A stretch of DNA of 64,000 bases. Source: Agrostemma githago (Eukaryota; Streptophyta; Magnoliopsida; Caryophyllales; Caryophyllaceae). Location of the stretch: contig OY288250.1 in the NCBI GenBank assembly GCA_958450325.1, positions 43,188,683 to 43,252,682 of the forward strand. The letters run 5' to 3'. The notes beneath the pieces are model-generated. The model was not told the origin of the DNA and searched no databases. It saw nothing but the letters and a program-made list of their open reading frames with translations. Below, one piece after another: positions 45,491 to 56,236 of this stretch; within the stretch, counting starts at the first letter, position 1, and every line of letters begins with the position of its first letter. Made by a program: the position numbers and the translations under genes.

Positions 45491-46956
45491 TTGATTGCTC
45501 CCATCTTATCTCCCCATTTATCCCGCAAGTGAATGGGATCTGGTTCAACGACGAGGATGACGTCTACCTCGCCAAAGGGGAAGCTGTCCCCATCACCTCC
45601 GAGGAGATTCGAAGGACTAAATCCCGAGTCCTAACCAGTAACCACCTTGGTCGTCCCTATCAAGCCACTAGCTCTAGGGACACCCCTATCCCGACAACCG
45701 TCACTAAACCATTCAGGACGGACGTCGCCCCTGAAGAGCCAACTGCTGAAACGACCCTCGTAAAGCAGCTGAAGAAGACCCGAGTTGACCTCACTATACG
45801 GCAACTCCTGGTTAGCTCACAAGAGCATCGAGAAGCACTTACAAAGGCTCTCGATCAAATTAAGGTTGACTCTTTGGTTACCCCTGCTGAAATGGTAGCC
45901 ACGATCCTGCCCCACCTAAAGGGCAAAGCTAAGGAAGGAGGCCCAATGATCACTTTCTCTGAAGCCAACCTACCGCCATTTGGGGCCTCCCATAATCTGG
46001 CCCTCTACATTACGGTGGTTTGCCGAGAGAAATACCTCCCTATGACCCAAGATGATGACGGGTCCGCTGTGAATGTCCTTCCACTAAGGACCGCCAAAGC
46101 CCTCGGCATTACCGAGGCCGATTACATCCCGACTGCTCAGACCATCCAAGCCTTTGATGGGAGCCCAAAGTCGGTAGCTGGGGCCGTGAAACTGACCATC
46201 ATAACCGGCCCGATAGAAAAGGAACTCGAATTCCAGGTGATCGACGTCACCTCGTCATTCAACCTGCTCCTAGGTAGGCCTTGGATCCACGTGGTCAAGG
46301 CGGTGTCCTCCAGCCTCCACCGAAAGATCAAGATGCCTCTGCTTAACGATGTCATCACTTTAGAGGCAACACCAATGAATGTGGCTAGCTGTAACGCCAC
46401 GAGACGCACGGACCTCTGGGGGTTCGATTTTGTGGGGATGATCGAGGAAGAGTACCTCTTTAGGCCTTACTTCACTACGAGCATCGACACGATGCTCCAA
46501 AACCTAGGGTACTTTCCGGGGGCTACCTCTCGACCCGATCTTTCAGCTGGGAAGATCATCGAGGTCCTCAAAGATGAAGAGTCTCACTTTGGTCTCGGGT
46601 ATGCCATAACTCCCGACAATGTTGTCCGAGCAGGAATTGAGAAGGCCTGCTACATTATTAAGGGTATCCACTTGAGCCCTTACAGCCCACGGTTGGCTGA
46701 CTACTTTGTCACACCGGTATTTGAGGCTGTTCAGGTTGGTCTGTACCAGCCGAATGCTGTGCAGCTTGGGACCCACTTGGCCCGGGACTGCAACTATATC
46801 CCGGATGATGTGTTCGCCCTCATCCAATCCAATGGAGCTGATGATGCTGAGCCCGCGCTGGGGCTACTATTTGGGGAAGACACCATAGCCCCAACTCCAA
46901 AGGAAGACCTGGTCAACCTGATACTCCGCAGCAACGGTTTGACCCGACCAAGCTGA
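45487..46956 (+). pseudogene. Tat Gag-Pro linker and aspartic protease, copy C
   Basis: A 489-codon frame continuing Gag after the frameshift; the apparent start is not a real one. The retropepsin-like active site is DDGSAVNVLP near residue 195 and the flap/LGRPW motif FNLLLGRPWIH near residue 260. A roughly 200-residue region of unknown fold follows, seen also in copy A (GLGYAITPDNVVRAGIEKA). Another frameshift between about 46920 and 46940 separates it from the RT part. Role: cleavage of the Gag-Pol polyprotein. Confidence 0.85.
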
Positions 46957-47906
46957 TCTCGGATGTTGGCACCGAGATAGGAAACAGGGCCTGGAGGAAG
47001 ACTATCAAATGGAATAGTCAGGGAAGAACCTACAAGCTGGTAACCGGAGAGGGAGACATGCCTGAGTCTGAGTCCGAGTCCGAGTCTGAGTCGGAGTCTG
47101 AGTCAGAGCCTGAGGTCGAGTCTAGGGAAGTCGGTGTTAGAGTCACTCCTGTAACCCATCTTCCTTTTATCATTCCTGCTGCTGGCACCTCGGGGTCTGT
47201 CCCGAGTGCTTTACCAATTCCGCCTCTGACCAATGATCAGATGGCTGCTCTCTTTGAGCTGTTTTCCAAATTTTCAATCAATAATAACAACCGTTCTGCT
47301 TACGACTTGCCTCTTTTAAATTCTGTTTTCAAAAATGTTTTATGCTATGGCATTGAGAAACCCGACGAACAGGTACCTTTACCTCCACACCTGATCGAGC
47401 AACTAGAGCAAAGGGAGTCCCGGAACCCGGTGATCGAAGAAACCGAGTCCATAAATGTGGGTACAACCTTAGAACCTCAGATACTTAAGATAGGGTTATC
47501 CTTAGATCCCGAGGAGAAACAACAGTTCGTAAACCTCCTCCAAGAGTTCAAGGATGTCTTCGCATGGTCCTACAAGGACATGCAATGGATAGACCGGGAA
47601 ATAGCCGAGCACCACATACCAATCAAAGACGGGTGCAAACCGGTCAAGCAGAAGCTTCGTCGAATGAGGCCCGAGTGGTCTCTCAAAGTAAAAGAAGAAG
47701 TCGATAAACAGTTCAAGGCCGGCTTCATACAAGTGTCCGAATATCCGGACTGGGTTGCAAACATTGTGCCAGTTCCTAAAAAGGACGGTAAGGTGCGGGT
47801 ATGTGTAGATTTTCGGGATCTTAACAAGGCGAACCCGAAAGATGATTTTCCGTTACCGCACATCGACATACTGGTGGATAACATGGCCGATCATGCCCTT
47901 CTATAA
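46938..47906 (+). pseudogene. Tat reverse transcriptase N-terminal part, copy C
   Basis: The frame opens at about 46938 after the frameshift. It includes a Ser-Glu run (47061-47106), then RT: KEEVDKQFKAGFIQ, YPDWVANIVPVPKKDGKVRV, CVDFRDLNKANPKDDFPLP. The first catalytic Asp is in VDFRDLN. TAA at 47904-47906 interrupts it just before FMDGYAGYNQI. Confidence 0.88.
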
Positions 47907-48224
47907 TTCATGGACGGGTATGCCGGGTATAATCAAATCAAGATGGCGAAAGAAGACATGAGTAAGACTACCTTCACAACACCTTGGGGTACTTACTGCT
48001 ACACCGTCATGCCATTCGGTCTCATTAACGCCGGAGCCACGTATCAAAGGACCGCTACCACTTTATTACATGACATGATGCATAAAGAGGTAGAAGTTTA
48101 TGTAGGCGACATGATCGTCAAATCTAAAGAACGGGACGGTCACATCACCGCCCTAAGAAAATTCTTCACCCGACTGCGCAAGTACAACATGAGGCTAAAC
48201 CCTCAAAATGCAGTTTCGGGGTAA
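47907..48224 (+). pseudogene. Tat reverse transcriptase C-terminal part with altered active site
   Basis: Continues in the same frame: FMDGYAGYNQIKMAKED, TTPWGTYCYTVMPFGLINAGATYQR. The catalytic box reads YVGDMIVKS instead of YVDDMIVKS, so the second essential Asp is lost (GGC codon). The frame ends at 48224 after LNPQN because one base is missing relative to the expected connection, and the next frame takes over near 48210. Confidence 0.88.
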
Positions 48225-49798
48225 CATCAGGCAAATTACTGGGTCATATCGTTAGCCAACGAGGTATCGAAGTCGACCCAGCTAAAATCAAAGCCATTAC
48301 CGAGATGCAACCTCCTAAAACCGAAAAAGAAATAAGGGGATTTCTCGGGAAAATCCAGTACATCAGTCGGTTCATTTCCAAGCTAACCATGGTGTGTGAA
48401 CCAAATTTCAAGAAACTGAAAGTAGGAGAACGGGTACTATGGGATGACAAGTGCCAAGCTCCTTTCGACAAGATCAAGGAAATTCTGTCTGCTCCGCCGG
48501 TCTTAATGCCTCCTCAACCCGGCTTGCCTCTGTCGTTATACCTAACGACGACCGAGACAGCCATGGGGGCTATGCTTGCTCAGACGGTTGACTCCGAAGA
48601 ACGAGCTATCTACTACATCAGCAAGAAGTTTTTAGAGTATGAGTGCAAATATACCATGCTCGAAAAGACGTGTTTGGCTCTAGTCTGGGCTACTAAGAAG
48701 CTCCGACACTATATGCTCAGCTACGAGGTCCACGTGCTATCCAAGATGGATCCCATCAAATACCTCTTCGAGAAGCCCATTCTCAATGGCCGAATTTCTA
48801 GATGGACCCTAATGTTGTCAGAATTCGATCTGAAATTTGTGCCATTAAAGGCTATCAAGGGGCGAGTAGTAGCTGAATTTCTCGCCGACAGCCCGGTAGC
48901 CGAAGAAGGACACACCGACACCTGGTCCTTCCCAGACGAAGATATTTTTCACACCGATGCTGAAACATGGGATATATACTTCGATGGAGCATCCAATTTT
49001 CGAGGGTTCGGAGTTGGGATCCTCCTAATTTCACCAAAAGGGGAGCACACTCCCATCTCCATCAAGCTGGACTTTGATGTTACCAACAATGCAGCAGAAT
49101 ACGAAGCATGCATTTACGGGCTACAAGCCGCCGCCAATCTGGGGATCACAAATCTCCGCGTACATGGTGACTCATCCTTGGTCATTAACCAAGCACTCCA
49201 AAAATGGAAGACTCGGAATGCTAATCTCGTGGCCTACCAGGCACGAGTAAGGGATCTCGAGAAACAATTCCAAAGGGTAGAATATATATACCTTCCCCGG
49301 GAAGAGAACCAGTTTGTAGATGCACTCTCGAAATTGGCATCTTTACTGAACATTCCCGATCACGTGACCAGTATGCCAATTTGCGTCGAAAGACGGTCCG
49401 AGCCGGCGTACATCCACGACATCGAAGACATTGAGATAACTGATCCCGAACCATGGTATCAGGCTGTGTTAACGTACCTGACAAACGGAGAATATCCTCC
49501 CGGGACGGAAGGTCGAGCCAAGAAAGCCTTACGAAGGCTAGCCACCCAGTTTATCCGTACCGACGACGGTCAGTTATACAAAAAGACGGCACAGGGGGCT
49601 CTTCTCCTTTGTGTTGACAGGTATAAGGCTGAAAAGGTTATGGCCGAAGTACATGATGGTGAAAACGGCCCACGTATGAATGCCCACATGCTGGTCCGGA
49701 AAATCATGAGGCTCGGTTATTACTGGAATACCATGGAAGCCGACTGCCGGTTTGATGTCAAACATTGTCATAACTGTCAAATCTTTGGCAATGTGTAA
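48210..49798 (+). pseudogene. Tat RNase H, additional RNase H and integrase zinc finger
   Basis: Order: RT connection (GIEVDPAKIKAI, FLGKIQYISRFIS), standard RNase H (LSLYLTTTETAMGAML, KYTMLEKTCLALVWA), then the additional archaeal-type RNase H (YFDGASNFRGFGVGILLIS, NNAAEYEACIYGL, VHGDSSLVINQAL, EENQFVDALSKLASL) with its Asp-Glu-Asp-Asp set present, then the integrase HHCC finger (EVHDGENG..NAHML, CHNCQ). Ends at TAA (49796-49798) in place of a residue before HMPSS. The two RNase H domains identify the Tat clade. Confidence 0.9.
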
Positions 49799-49801
49799 CA
49801 T

Positions 49802-50449
49802 ATGCCGTCGTCACTACTGTATACCATGACGTCACCCTGGCCATTCTCAACATGGGGTATCGACATAATCGGGAAAATAAATCCCTCTGGTACCGGTGGG
49901 CATTGCTTTATTTTGGTAGCCATCGACTATTTCACCAAATGGGTCGAAGCTGAATCATATCGCATTCTCAATGCTAAGCATGTCGCAAAGTTTATCCAGA
50001 ACAAGATAATATGTCGATATGGGATTCCTTATGAATTTATCAGTGATCAGGGGACTCATTTTCAAGCCGAGACTACGGCTCTGCTGACCAAATATAAAAT
50101 CCAAAGGCATACTTCCTTTCCTTACCGTCCCCAAACAAATGGAGCAGTAGAGGCGGCTAATAAAACAATTGTCACCATACTAAAAAAGATGGATGATAAT
50201 TACCGGGACTGGCCCGACAAAATACCTTTTGCCCTATGGGGATACCGAACGTCAATTCGCACCGCAACCGGAGCAACGCCGTATTACCTAACCTATGGGA
50301 TGGAGGCAGTCCAACCAGTTGAGTTAGAGGTACCATCCCTCAGAATTTTGCTAGAAAGCCAAGTACCCGAAGCTGACTGGGTTCGAGCACGATATGACTC
50401 GTTGGTTCTACTAGACAAACGACGATCTCGTGGCCTCAATAATATCTAA
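49802..50449 (+). pseudogene. Tat integrase catalytic core, copy C
   Basis: In frame with the preceding segment after the stop. The DDE triad is visible: WGIDIIGKI, FISDQGTHF and, about 35 residues on, NGAVEAANK. The GPY-side helices (WPDKIPFALWGYRTSIRT, GATPYYLTYGMEAV) are normal. TAA at 50447-50449 interrupts before IYQKRIQRAFNKRV. Confidence 0.9.
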
Positions 50450-50704
50450 ATCTACCAGAAGAGGATCCAACGGGCCTTCAACAAGAGGGTAAGGCCCAGG
50501 CACATTAAGGAAGGCGATCTAGTCCTTAAGTCAGTTCGAGCTCTACTACCAGTCGACCCAAGGGGAAAATTCAAACCCAATTGGGCTAGTCCATATCTGG
50601 TGAAGAAGATCCTATCAGGGGGAGCAGTGATGCTGACGGACCTGGATGGGAATGAATTTGTCAACCCAACCAACCTGGACCAACTGAAGCGTTACTACCC
50701 TTAG
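50450..50704 (+). pseudogene. Tat integrase C-terminal domain, copy C
   Basis: The frame continues after the stop with RIQRAFNKRVRPRHIKEGD, DPRGKFKPNWASPYLVKK and a natural-looking end LDQLKRYYP followed by TAG at 50702-50704. No chromodomain, as expected for Tat. Confidence 0.85.
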
Positions 50705-51090
50705 CCTCTTCTCAATGTCATTAGCAAATTTTATAAAAATCATTCTTTTCAAAAAGCAAGTCAATAAGCTAGAATTACTTATTCTACTGTCGCAAACATC
50801 TTGAACCAATAGTCTTGGTGTAATTCGAAATTGCAAATTTACTAAGCCTGAACTACGTTTGGTTTGATTCTGCTAATCGCGGATACGTAGGCAACCCCTC
50901 AAAAGGGTACAACCAATGCAATCGAGAAAAGCCAGGAGCGGTTTAATAATAAACTTCTTTTATTAATTCAAAAAAAATCCCGATAAACTCGGGAAATTAC
51001 AAAAATGCAGGAATTCAAAAAATACAAGAAAGCACACAACACAAAATAATAATAATACTTAAATAATATTAAAGCTAAAGGACTCGGCAT
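50705..51090. other. Spacer between pol and the antisense gene
   Basis: Non-coding. Includes CGCGGATACGTAGGCAACC-like sequence common after Tat pol, and A-rich sequence near 50970-51060 that would serve as the 3' untranslated region of the antisense gene. Confidence 0.6.
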
Positions 51091-52828
51091 TTAGGGCATC
51101 TTGCCCTTCCCCTTGTCCTTGGCCTCCTTGGCCGTCCACTGGCGACGACGCGGAGGAGAGCGTTCCCGAATCACCACAGGAACCTCTCTAGCTCGGGCTC
51201 GATTGTTTGAGCCCGACTCCTCTATCACATCAATAGGCCCAAGTCGGGCCTTCACGGGCTCAGGGAGCCGGTCACGCGGACCTAATCGGTCCCGGGCCGC
51301 CAACCTTGGCCTAAGGCGTCTCTCCAAGTCAGTATGCCCCCGAGTGCTGCTAGAACCGACTTCCTTAGATCGAGTTTTAGTTTGTGACTTAAGACCCGAT
51401 TCCTCCCGAACTGTAGCTTCAGGAATATCTCCCCCGGTGAAGAAGTCCCTGTTGTCCTTCGCCGTCTCGCGGTGAACCAATTCAAAGGCCTCATCAAGCT
51501 TCAAAGCCTTGCGAGCTTCCTCGGACTCCTCAGAAATCCATTTCTGGTAAGCCCGTGACACCCAAGCGGATTGGCAAGGGCTGGGTATAGTCCATGTAGA
51601 ACGAGTGAACCATCTTTGCAACCAGGTGTCGCACATAGCGTCCGTCAATTGGAGCGAGACGCTGATAATGGCTTCAGTCTCAGGGATGCGCTGAGACAAA
51701 CCGAACTGCCTTAGGAGACGGTCCGGGTAAATATGAACTGTCCAGTCTAGGGATAGAATCACCAGGTAGCGAGCTTGGTCTCTCTTGGCCAGGCCAGCCA
51801 ACTTCGAGAGGAACCACCAAGCAACGGTCCACCTAATCAAGGGACCCCCGTGAAACACCAGCTCTTCATCCCAGTAAGCTCGGTTTATTTGATGACTTGA
51901 GCTTATCCGCCGCCTTCGAGAGAGCTGATCTGACTGCTCCGATAATTGGGAATGCTCGGAGGGGTCTCTATGATTGACAGTCGTTCCGACAACCATATCT
52001 GAAAAGTATACATAAGCTTCGCAAGCAACCGGGTGGTCCACTACAGCCCACTCGATCGAGTATAGCAGCTGACTCGATCGAGTAAGCCCTCCAAAAACGG
52101 GCAGTAGCTCGACGAAGATGTCACTCGATCGAGTGACTTACGAACCCCAGGAATTTCGCGAAAAAAAAAAAAATCGAGGTGTATACCTGCAGAATACGGG
52201 TAGTTCCCGTCAGCTGTCGGGTTGGGTCAAGCCGCCTAGCTTCCAGACCCATGATGATCTCCCCAGTGGCTAGCCAAGCAGGGCTATGACCAGTCTTCAT
52301 CTGGTCAACCACTCCAATCAGTCTGATTTGACCCCTGCATGAGTCAAGTTCCATCAGCCCTTCAAAGACATAGCAGTGCAGCATGCAAAAGGCAAATGCC
52401 CTACGCCTGTGACCAGGGGTAGCCCTCACATCCCGGGGATTCATAAATTTGTCAGCCAGGTCGAATAGAGAAACAGTATCCCCCCGCACCATCCGATCTG
52501 TCTCAGCATGAGACAGACCTAAGAATTCCCTTAGCCTCCTTCTCGGGTCCGGGTAGAACGGAGGAATAGCTGGCTGAACAGCAGGGCTCCAACCACCTAT
52601 AGCCGCAACCTCCTCGGGTAAAGGGCATATTTCTCCCCGCGGGAACGCGAATACGTGATGGGCGGTGTCCCAAAACGACAAGCAGGCCTCTAGGAAATGC
52701 GAGTCAGTTATTAGACGCTGGAGAGGGAATAGATTGACAATTCCCATCTGGGTCAGTCGGACCTTTTCCTCATTCCGAAAATATTGGGACCATGCGAGAA
52801 GCATAGCTGTCAAGTGATCGATACGCAT
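51091..52828 (-). CDS. Antisense Tat gene, plant mobile domain-like protein, two exons
   Basis: Exon 1 from ATG at 52828: MRIDHLTAMLLAWSQYFR, then HFLEACLSFWDTAHHVFAFPRGE and PLPEEVAAIGGW, which resemble plant mobile domain / DUF7745-type proteins. Exon 2 (to TAA at 51091) carries Trp-rich helices, then an Arg/Ser-rich basic tail (RSPPRRR, KDKGKGK), perhaps nuclear. A donor CAG|GTATAC at 52187/52186 and acceptor TTTTCAG at 51999 frame an intron of about 190 bp, but joining them leaves the phase one base off; a GTATTC donor at 52197 would keep phase. A TATA box lies upstream. Antisense ORFs at this place are known in Tat elements; their function is unknown. Confidence 0.7.
52050..52135 (-). 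promoter_or_regulatory. Three-palindrome module in the antisense gene intron
   Basis: ACTCGATCGAGT (52050-52061), ACTCGATCGAGT (52072-52083), CACTCGATCGAGTG (52122-52135). Spacings 22 and 51 bp. GGGCAGTAGCT in the wide gap matches the LTR module at 41930-42035. The expected fourth site near 52150 is missing. Confidence 0.88.
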
Positions 52829-52924
52829 GACAGGAATTTCTAGTTTTCTTGGAAGTCTAAAAGATTTTGAGAAGGAAAAGAAGAATTTGAGTTGAGATGC
52901 AGAAAACTGAAGCAGGGATTCTCA

Positions 52925-52932
52925 TATTTATA
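52925..52932 (-). promoter_or_regulatory. TATA box of the antisense gene, copy C
   Basis: TATAAATA on the minus strand, 96 bp upstream of the ATG at 52828; equivalent to 31438-31445 in copy B. Confidence 0.75.
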
Positions 52933-53154
52933 ATGAGAAAACCTAACTACTTTGCCTCCTCAGCAAACTGGGCCCTATGCGCGCGCAGGCCTGATTTCAA
53001 ACTAGAACCCAGAATAGGAATCAAGCCGTCCCGAGCTTTCCTAAGAGTCTCCAAAATTTTTCTGTGATAAAATTTCTTCGCGATAAAAAATTTCTTTTCA
53101 AAATTTTGTCCCTTCAAAAATTTAAATATTTTTATCTCCCCAGCACGAGTCAGT

Positions 53155-53350
53155 GTTTTGCCTATGTGTTACATACAAGTTGTTATGTGTCAGCATACAG
53201 GTACACTCCAGACTTCAGAAGCAAGTCTCCGCGAAACTATTAAATTCCCCAACGAAGTCAGCTTTTCCCCGGTATGCTACATCCAAGGTGTGATGTGTCG
53301 GCATAAGGGTACACCTACTCCCCAAAAGAGGCAAGCTTTACTCCCCACGG
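53155..53350 (+). repeat. Direct repeat, about 110 bp period
   Basis: TATGTGTTACATACAAG..TGTGTCAGCATACAGGTACAC recurs as TATGCTACATCCAAGG..TGTGTCGGCATAAGGGTACAC. Tat elements of the Retand type carry tandem repeats here. Confidence 0.6.
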
Positions 53351-53670
53351 AGCATCATCATCAGCTCAGGTACGACTCAAGGCTTCGAAAGCAAGCTCGT
53401 ACAGCTCATATATTTCCCCAGCGGAACGCCCGAGGCAGCATTTTTTCCGAAATGGTACGGGATGGGCCCACATATAGGCGCGCCCAGGACTTATGCTACA
53501 AGTCTGACTCCCCGCGGAGCTATCGTCATCAGGACAGGTATGACCCTCTGCTTATGGCTGGCGAGCCCTTCACGCGAGTCCACTGGACTATAAATGACCC
53601 GACCGGAAGTCTACCAGGTCTTAACGGACTTGGTAGCTACTCTGACTTTCGCCTTGTCCAAGCCTCAGTC

Positions 53671-53680
53671 AGAGTAGGGG
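53671..53680 (+). other. Polypurine tract, Tat copy C
   Basis: AGAGTAGGGG then CTC before the 3' LTR; copy B has AGAGTGGGGG at the same place. Confidence 0.75.
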
Positions 53681-54089
53681 CTCTGTAGACACCCGCATTT
53701 TGACTGCCATGTGTCTATGGTAGTCTCCGAAAAACACCCGATGATGATCGGACGCAAACGTGACTTGGTATACTCGGACTTGGGCTCGGAATCAATAATA
53801 TCCGACATGGACTTTTAGCGGAGTAAAAATCTCACAAAACAGACCTCAAATTCAGGCCCAGTGGGTCGTTCCGAGCAAAATAAGACTAATTTGGGTCAAA
53901 ACCGACACCAACAATAAATCCCGTCTTTTGGCGACCGGGTCAAAACCCGGTCAAAGACGAAACCGTCTCACAAAACAGCCAAATTCATTCTCGAAACTGG
54001 CGCCCAAAATCTAATCCAAACAAATCAAGCCAAATCAAGCCAAGAGTAATCAAGGTCAATCATTCCCGATTTAGCATGTCGTAATTGAT

Positions 54090-54200
54090 CCACTCGGTCG
54101 AGTGGATTGACCCACTCGATCGAGTGGAGCGTCAAAAGAGCTGTCCAGGTTCATTCACGAGGGAACTCGACCGAGTGCACTAGGGCCACTCGGTCGAGTG
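54090..54200 (+). promoter_or_regulatory. Four-palindrome module, promoter-proximal, copy C 3' LTR
   Basis: Same four palindromes as the 5' LTR, at 54090-54105, 54112-54127, 54165-54176 and 54187-54200; TATA at 54221. Confidence 0.9.
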
Positions 54201-54702
54201 ACCCTATGTCGAGGTCTCCCTATAAATACCCCATCAACCCCATGCATTTACACAACTCTTACACACAATTTCTACACAACTTTTGCACCTACGTTTACCC
54301 TATATTTCTCCCATACTACACAATACTACGAGTCCTTACTGACCCTAAGCAGTTCACACCAAAAAAACCGAGCCTTCGTCCCTCTAAAAAACCGGCGTAA
54401 CACACATACACCCATACACACCATAACTCGCGTACATCCTCGATACTCCGGCGTCCCGTCACTATTTACGAGTCCATTTCCGAGGTCCCTACCTAGCATG
54501 TATGTTGAGGGTGTCCTAAACCCCATCTTGATCTCTACCATCTCGTCTCGTTATCATTTATGTTGTCGTATTTTGTATCATAATCATAATCGTAATAGCA
54601 GCATTAACGCTAACCCCCCCCCCCCCCCCCCTTTTTTTTTTTTTTTTTTTTTATATTTTTGTTTTATCATCCTTTCATCTTTACTAACGTTAATCATACC
54701 GC

Positions 54703-54755
<53 letters not shown>

Positions 54756-55120
54756 CTAAAAATTCGGTTTTGAATACGTTGGACTATGATAATCGCCTAA
54801 GGTCATAGTTGAACGTATTTAATCCCTTTTCTATAATTAGTACGGAACCCGTTGACACGAAAACCGACATCACATAACCCGAAAGGGTTAGTTTCGATGT
54901 CGTGACGTAGAGGGAAACATTTCGTTACTAATTCAAAATCTCTAACACGATAATGACATTTTCACAAAAATCCCGACGACGGTATTATAATCGTATATAT
55001 ACACGATTATAGTACCGGAGGTCAAGTTAAATTCAAATCGTGCGATATTTGTATTTAATTTGACCAATCGTCGATTTTAACCCAAAAAAAGCGTAACGAG
55101 TTATCACTCGTACAGGGGCT

Positions 55121-55226
55121 ACTCGACCGAGTACATATGCTACTCGATCGAGTAGCACCGAAAAAAGTGGGCAGTAGCTGCGTCTAAGGACGCACTCGAC
55201 CGAGTCAGGTCACGACTCGGTCGAGT
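55121..55226 (+). promoter_or_regulatory. Four-palindrome module, downstream LTR site, copy C 3' LTR
   Basis: ACTCGACCGAGT, ACTCGATCGAGT, ACTCGACCGAGT and ACTCGGTCGAGT at 55121, 55142, 55194 and 55215. Spacings 21, 52 and 21 bp. Confidence 0.88.
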
Positions 55227-56236
55227 GGGTCCTGTAACCCATAAAACCGAGGGCTTTGACACACACTTCAAGCCCTGTCCTTTTTACGACTTTAAGCCAT
55301 CACGTGTAAAGACCATCACGTGATCTTCCTATTTTCAAAACCACGCATTTCACGACACGTAGAACGACTTTGACCGATCTCCTTCGTAGTGATAAGTCGG
55401 GACAAGACTACGGGATGTGGGATCGGGCTAGCAATACGCCACAGTCCCATGTTTCCGTCCTTCATTTAGTACACAACATGATGTGTATTTAACCGGGTTT
55501 AGTCCATCTACACATTTCGCGGTCTAGTTTACATACGGGTCCGTTTCCATCATTATTTTGTCTTTTATTATTTCGTTTATTATTATGTATCGTTGTATTG
55601 TGAATTCCGGGTTGTATTTCCGCCCGTGTAACTTGTACGTTATTTATTTCCTTTCGAGCTTTATTTATTTACTTGCTTAACGTTTTATAAATGAACCTCG
55701 CATGCTAAATCATTTCGACCATAATCAAGATGCATTAAATGACGTAGCAAACCAATAATTCACATGCTTAGCCCGAAAACGCTGTTTGCATATCATTTAG
55801 TCATTTTACTAGCACGCGTACACGAACACGAACGATGTCTTAGTAGAGGCCGCCATGTGCGGGCGGGGTTGGGTGTCCTTAGTGGGCTTCCCAACACGTA
55901 CCCTCACCCCTTACTCAGAACCTTTGGTTTCCGGATGTCCGAAACCCTTGGCGCACGAGAGTCATTTTATATACGAAAGCCGGTGTAAACGGTATCGATA
56001 TAACAATGCAAGGGGACGAGCCCCATAAACTCTGAAATCGAAGTGGGCTTACTTTGTGTGTAGCCCATGACGACATTGAGTGGGCTCGTATGGTTCCGAA
56101 TAACCACAAAATTCGGTGGCGACTCCATTTTGACTTAAATTTCGAACCCGAGAACAATCTTACCACGAGATTCATTCGCCTACCCAAACCCGCGCGTGGC
56201 CGCGTCGGGGTGGACCTACGTCATGTCCACACTAGT

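Larger units (their letters stand above)
52829..53683. other. Antisense promoter and region before the 3' LTR
   Basis: Contains the antisense TATA, a direct repeat (53155-53350), and the purine tract. A plus-strand frame at 53158-53688 of 176 codons has no recognisable motif and overlaps the repeat, so I do not call it a gene. Confidence 0.6.
40502..56231 (+). mobile_element. Full-length Ty3/gypsy Tat-lineage element, copy C, 15.7 kb
   Basis: LTRs at 40502-43040 and 53684-56231, CTAGT duplications, primer site, gag, protease, RT, RNase H, an additional archaeal-type RNase H, integrase, an antisense gene, and a purine tract. The second RNase H and the antisense ORF between pol and the 3' LTR are hallmarks of the Tat clade (Retand, Grande and relatives). 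LTRs differ at about twenty sites plus microsatellite lengths, so insertion is recent, yet gag-pol carries several frameshifts, three stops and a lost RT catalytic residue. Confidence 0.95.
53684..56231 (+). repeat. 3' LTR of Tat copy C
   Basis: 2548 bp, nearly identical to the 5' LTR. It has longer C and T runs (54614-54651) and a TA run (54704-54750). Confidence 0.95.

Noticed and set aside
53158..53688. 176-codon plus-strand ORF before the Tat 3' LTR
   Set aside because: No motif, overlaps a direct repeat and runs into the LTR; the matching region of copy B shows no comparable frame.
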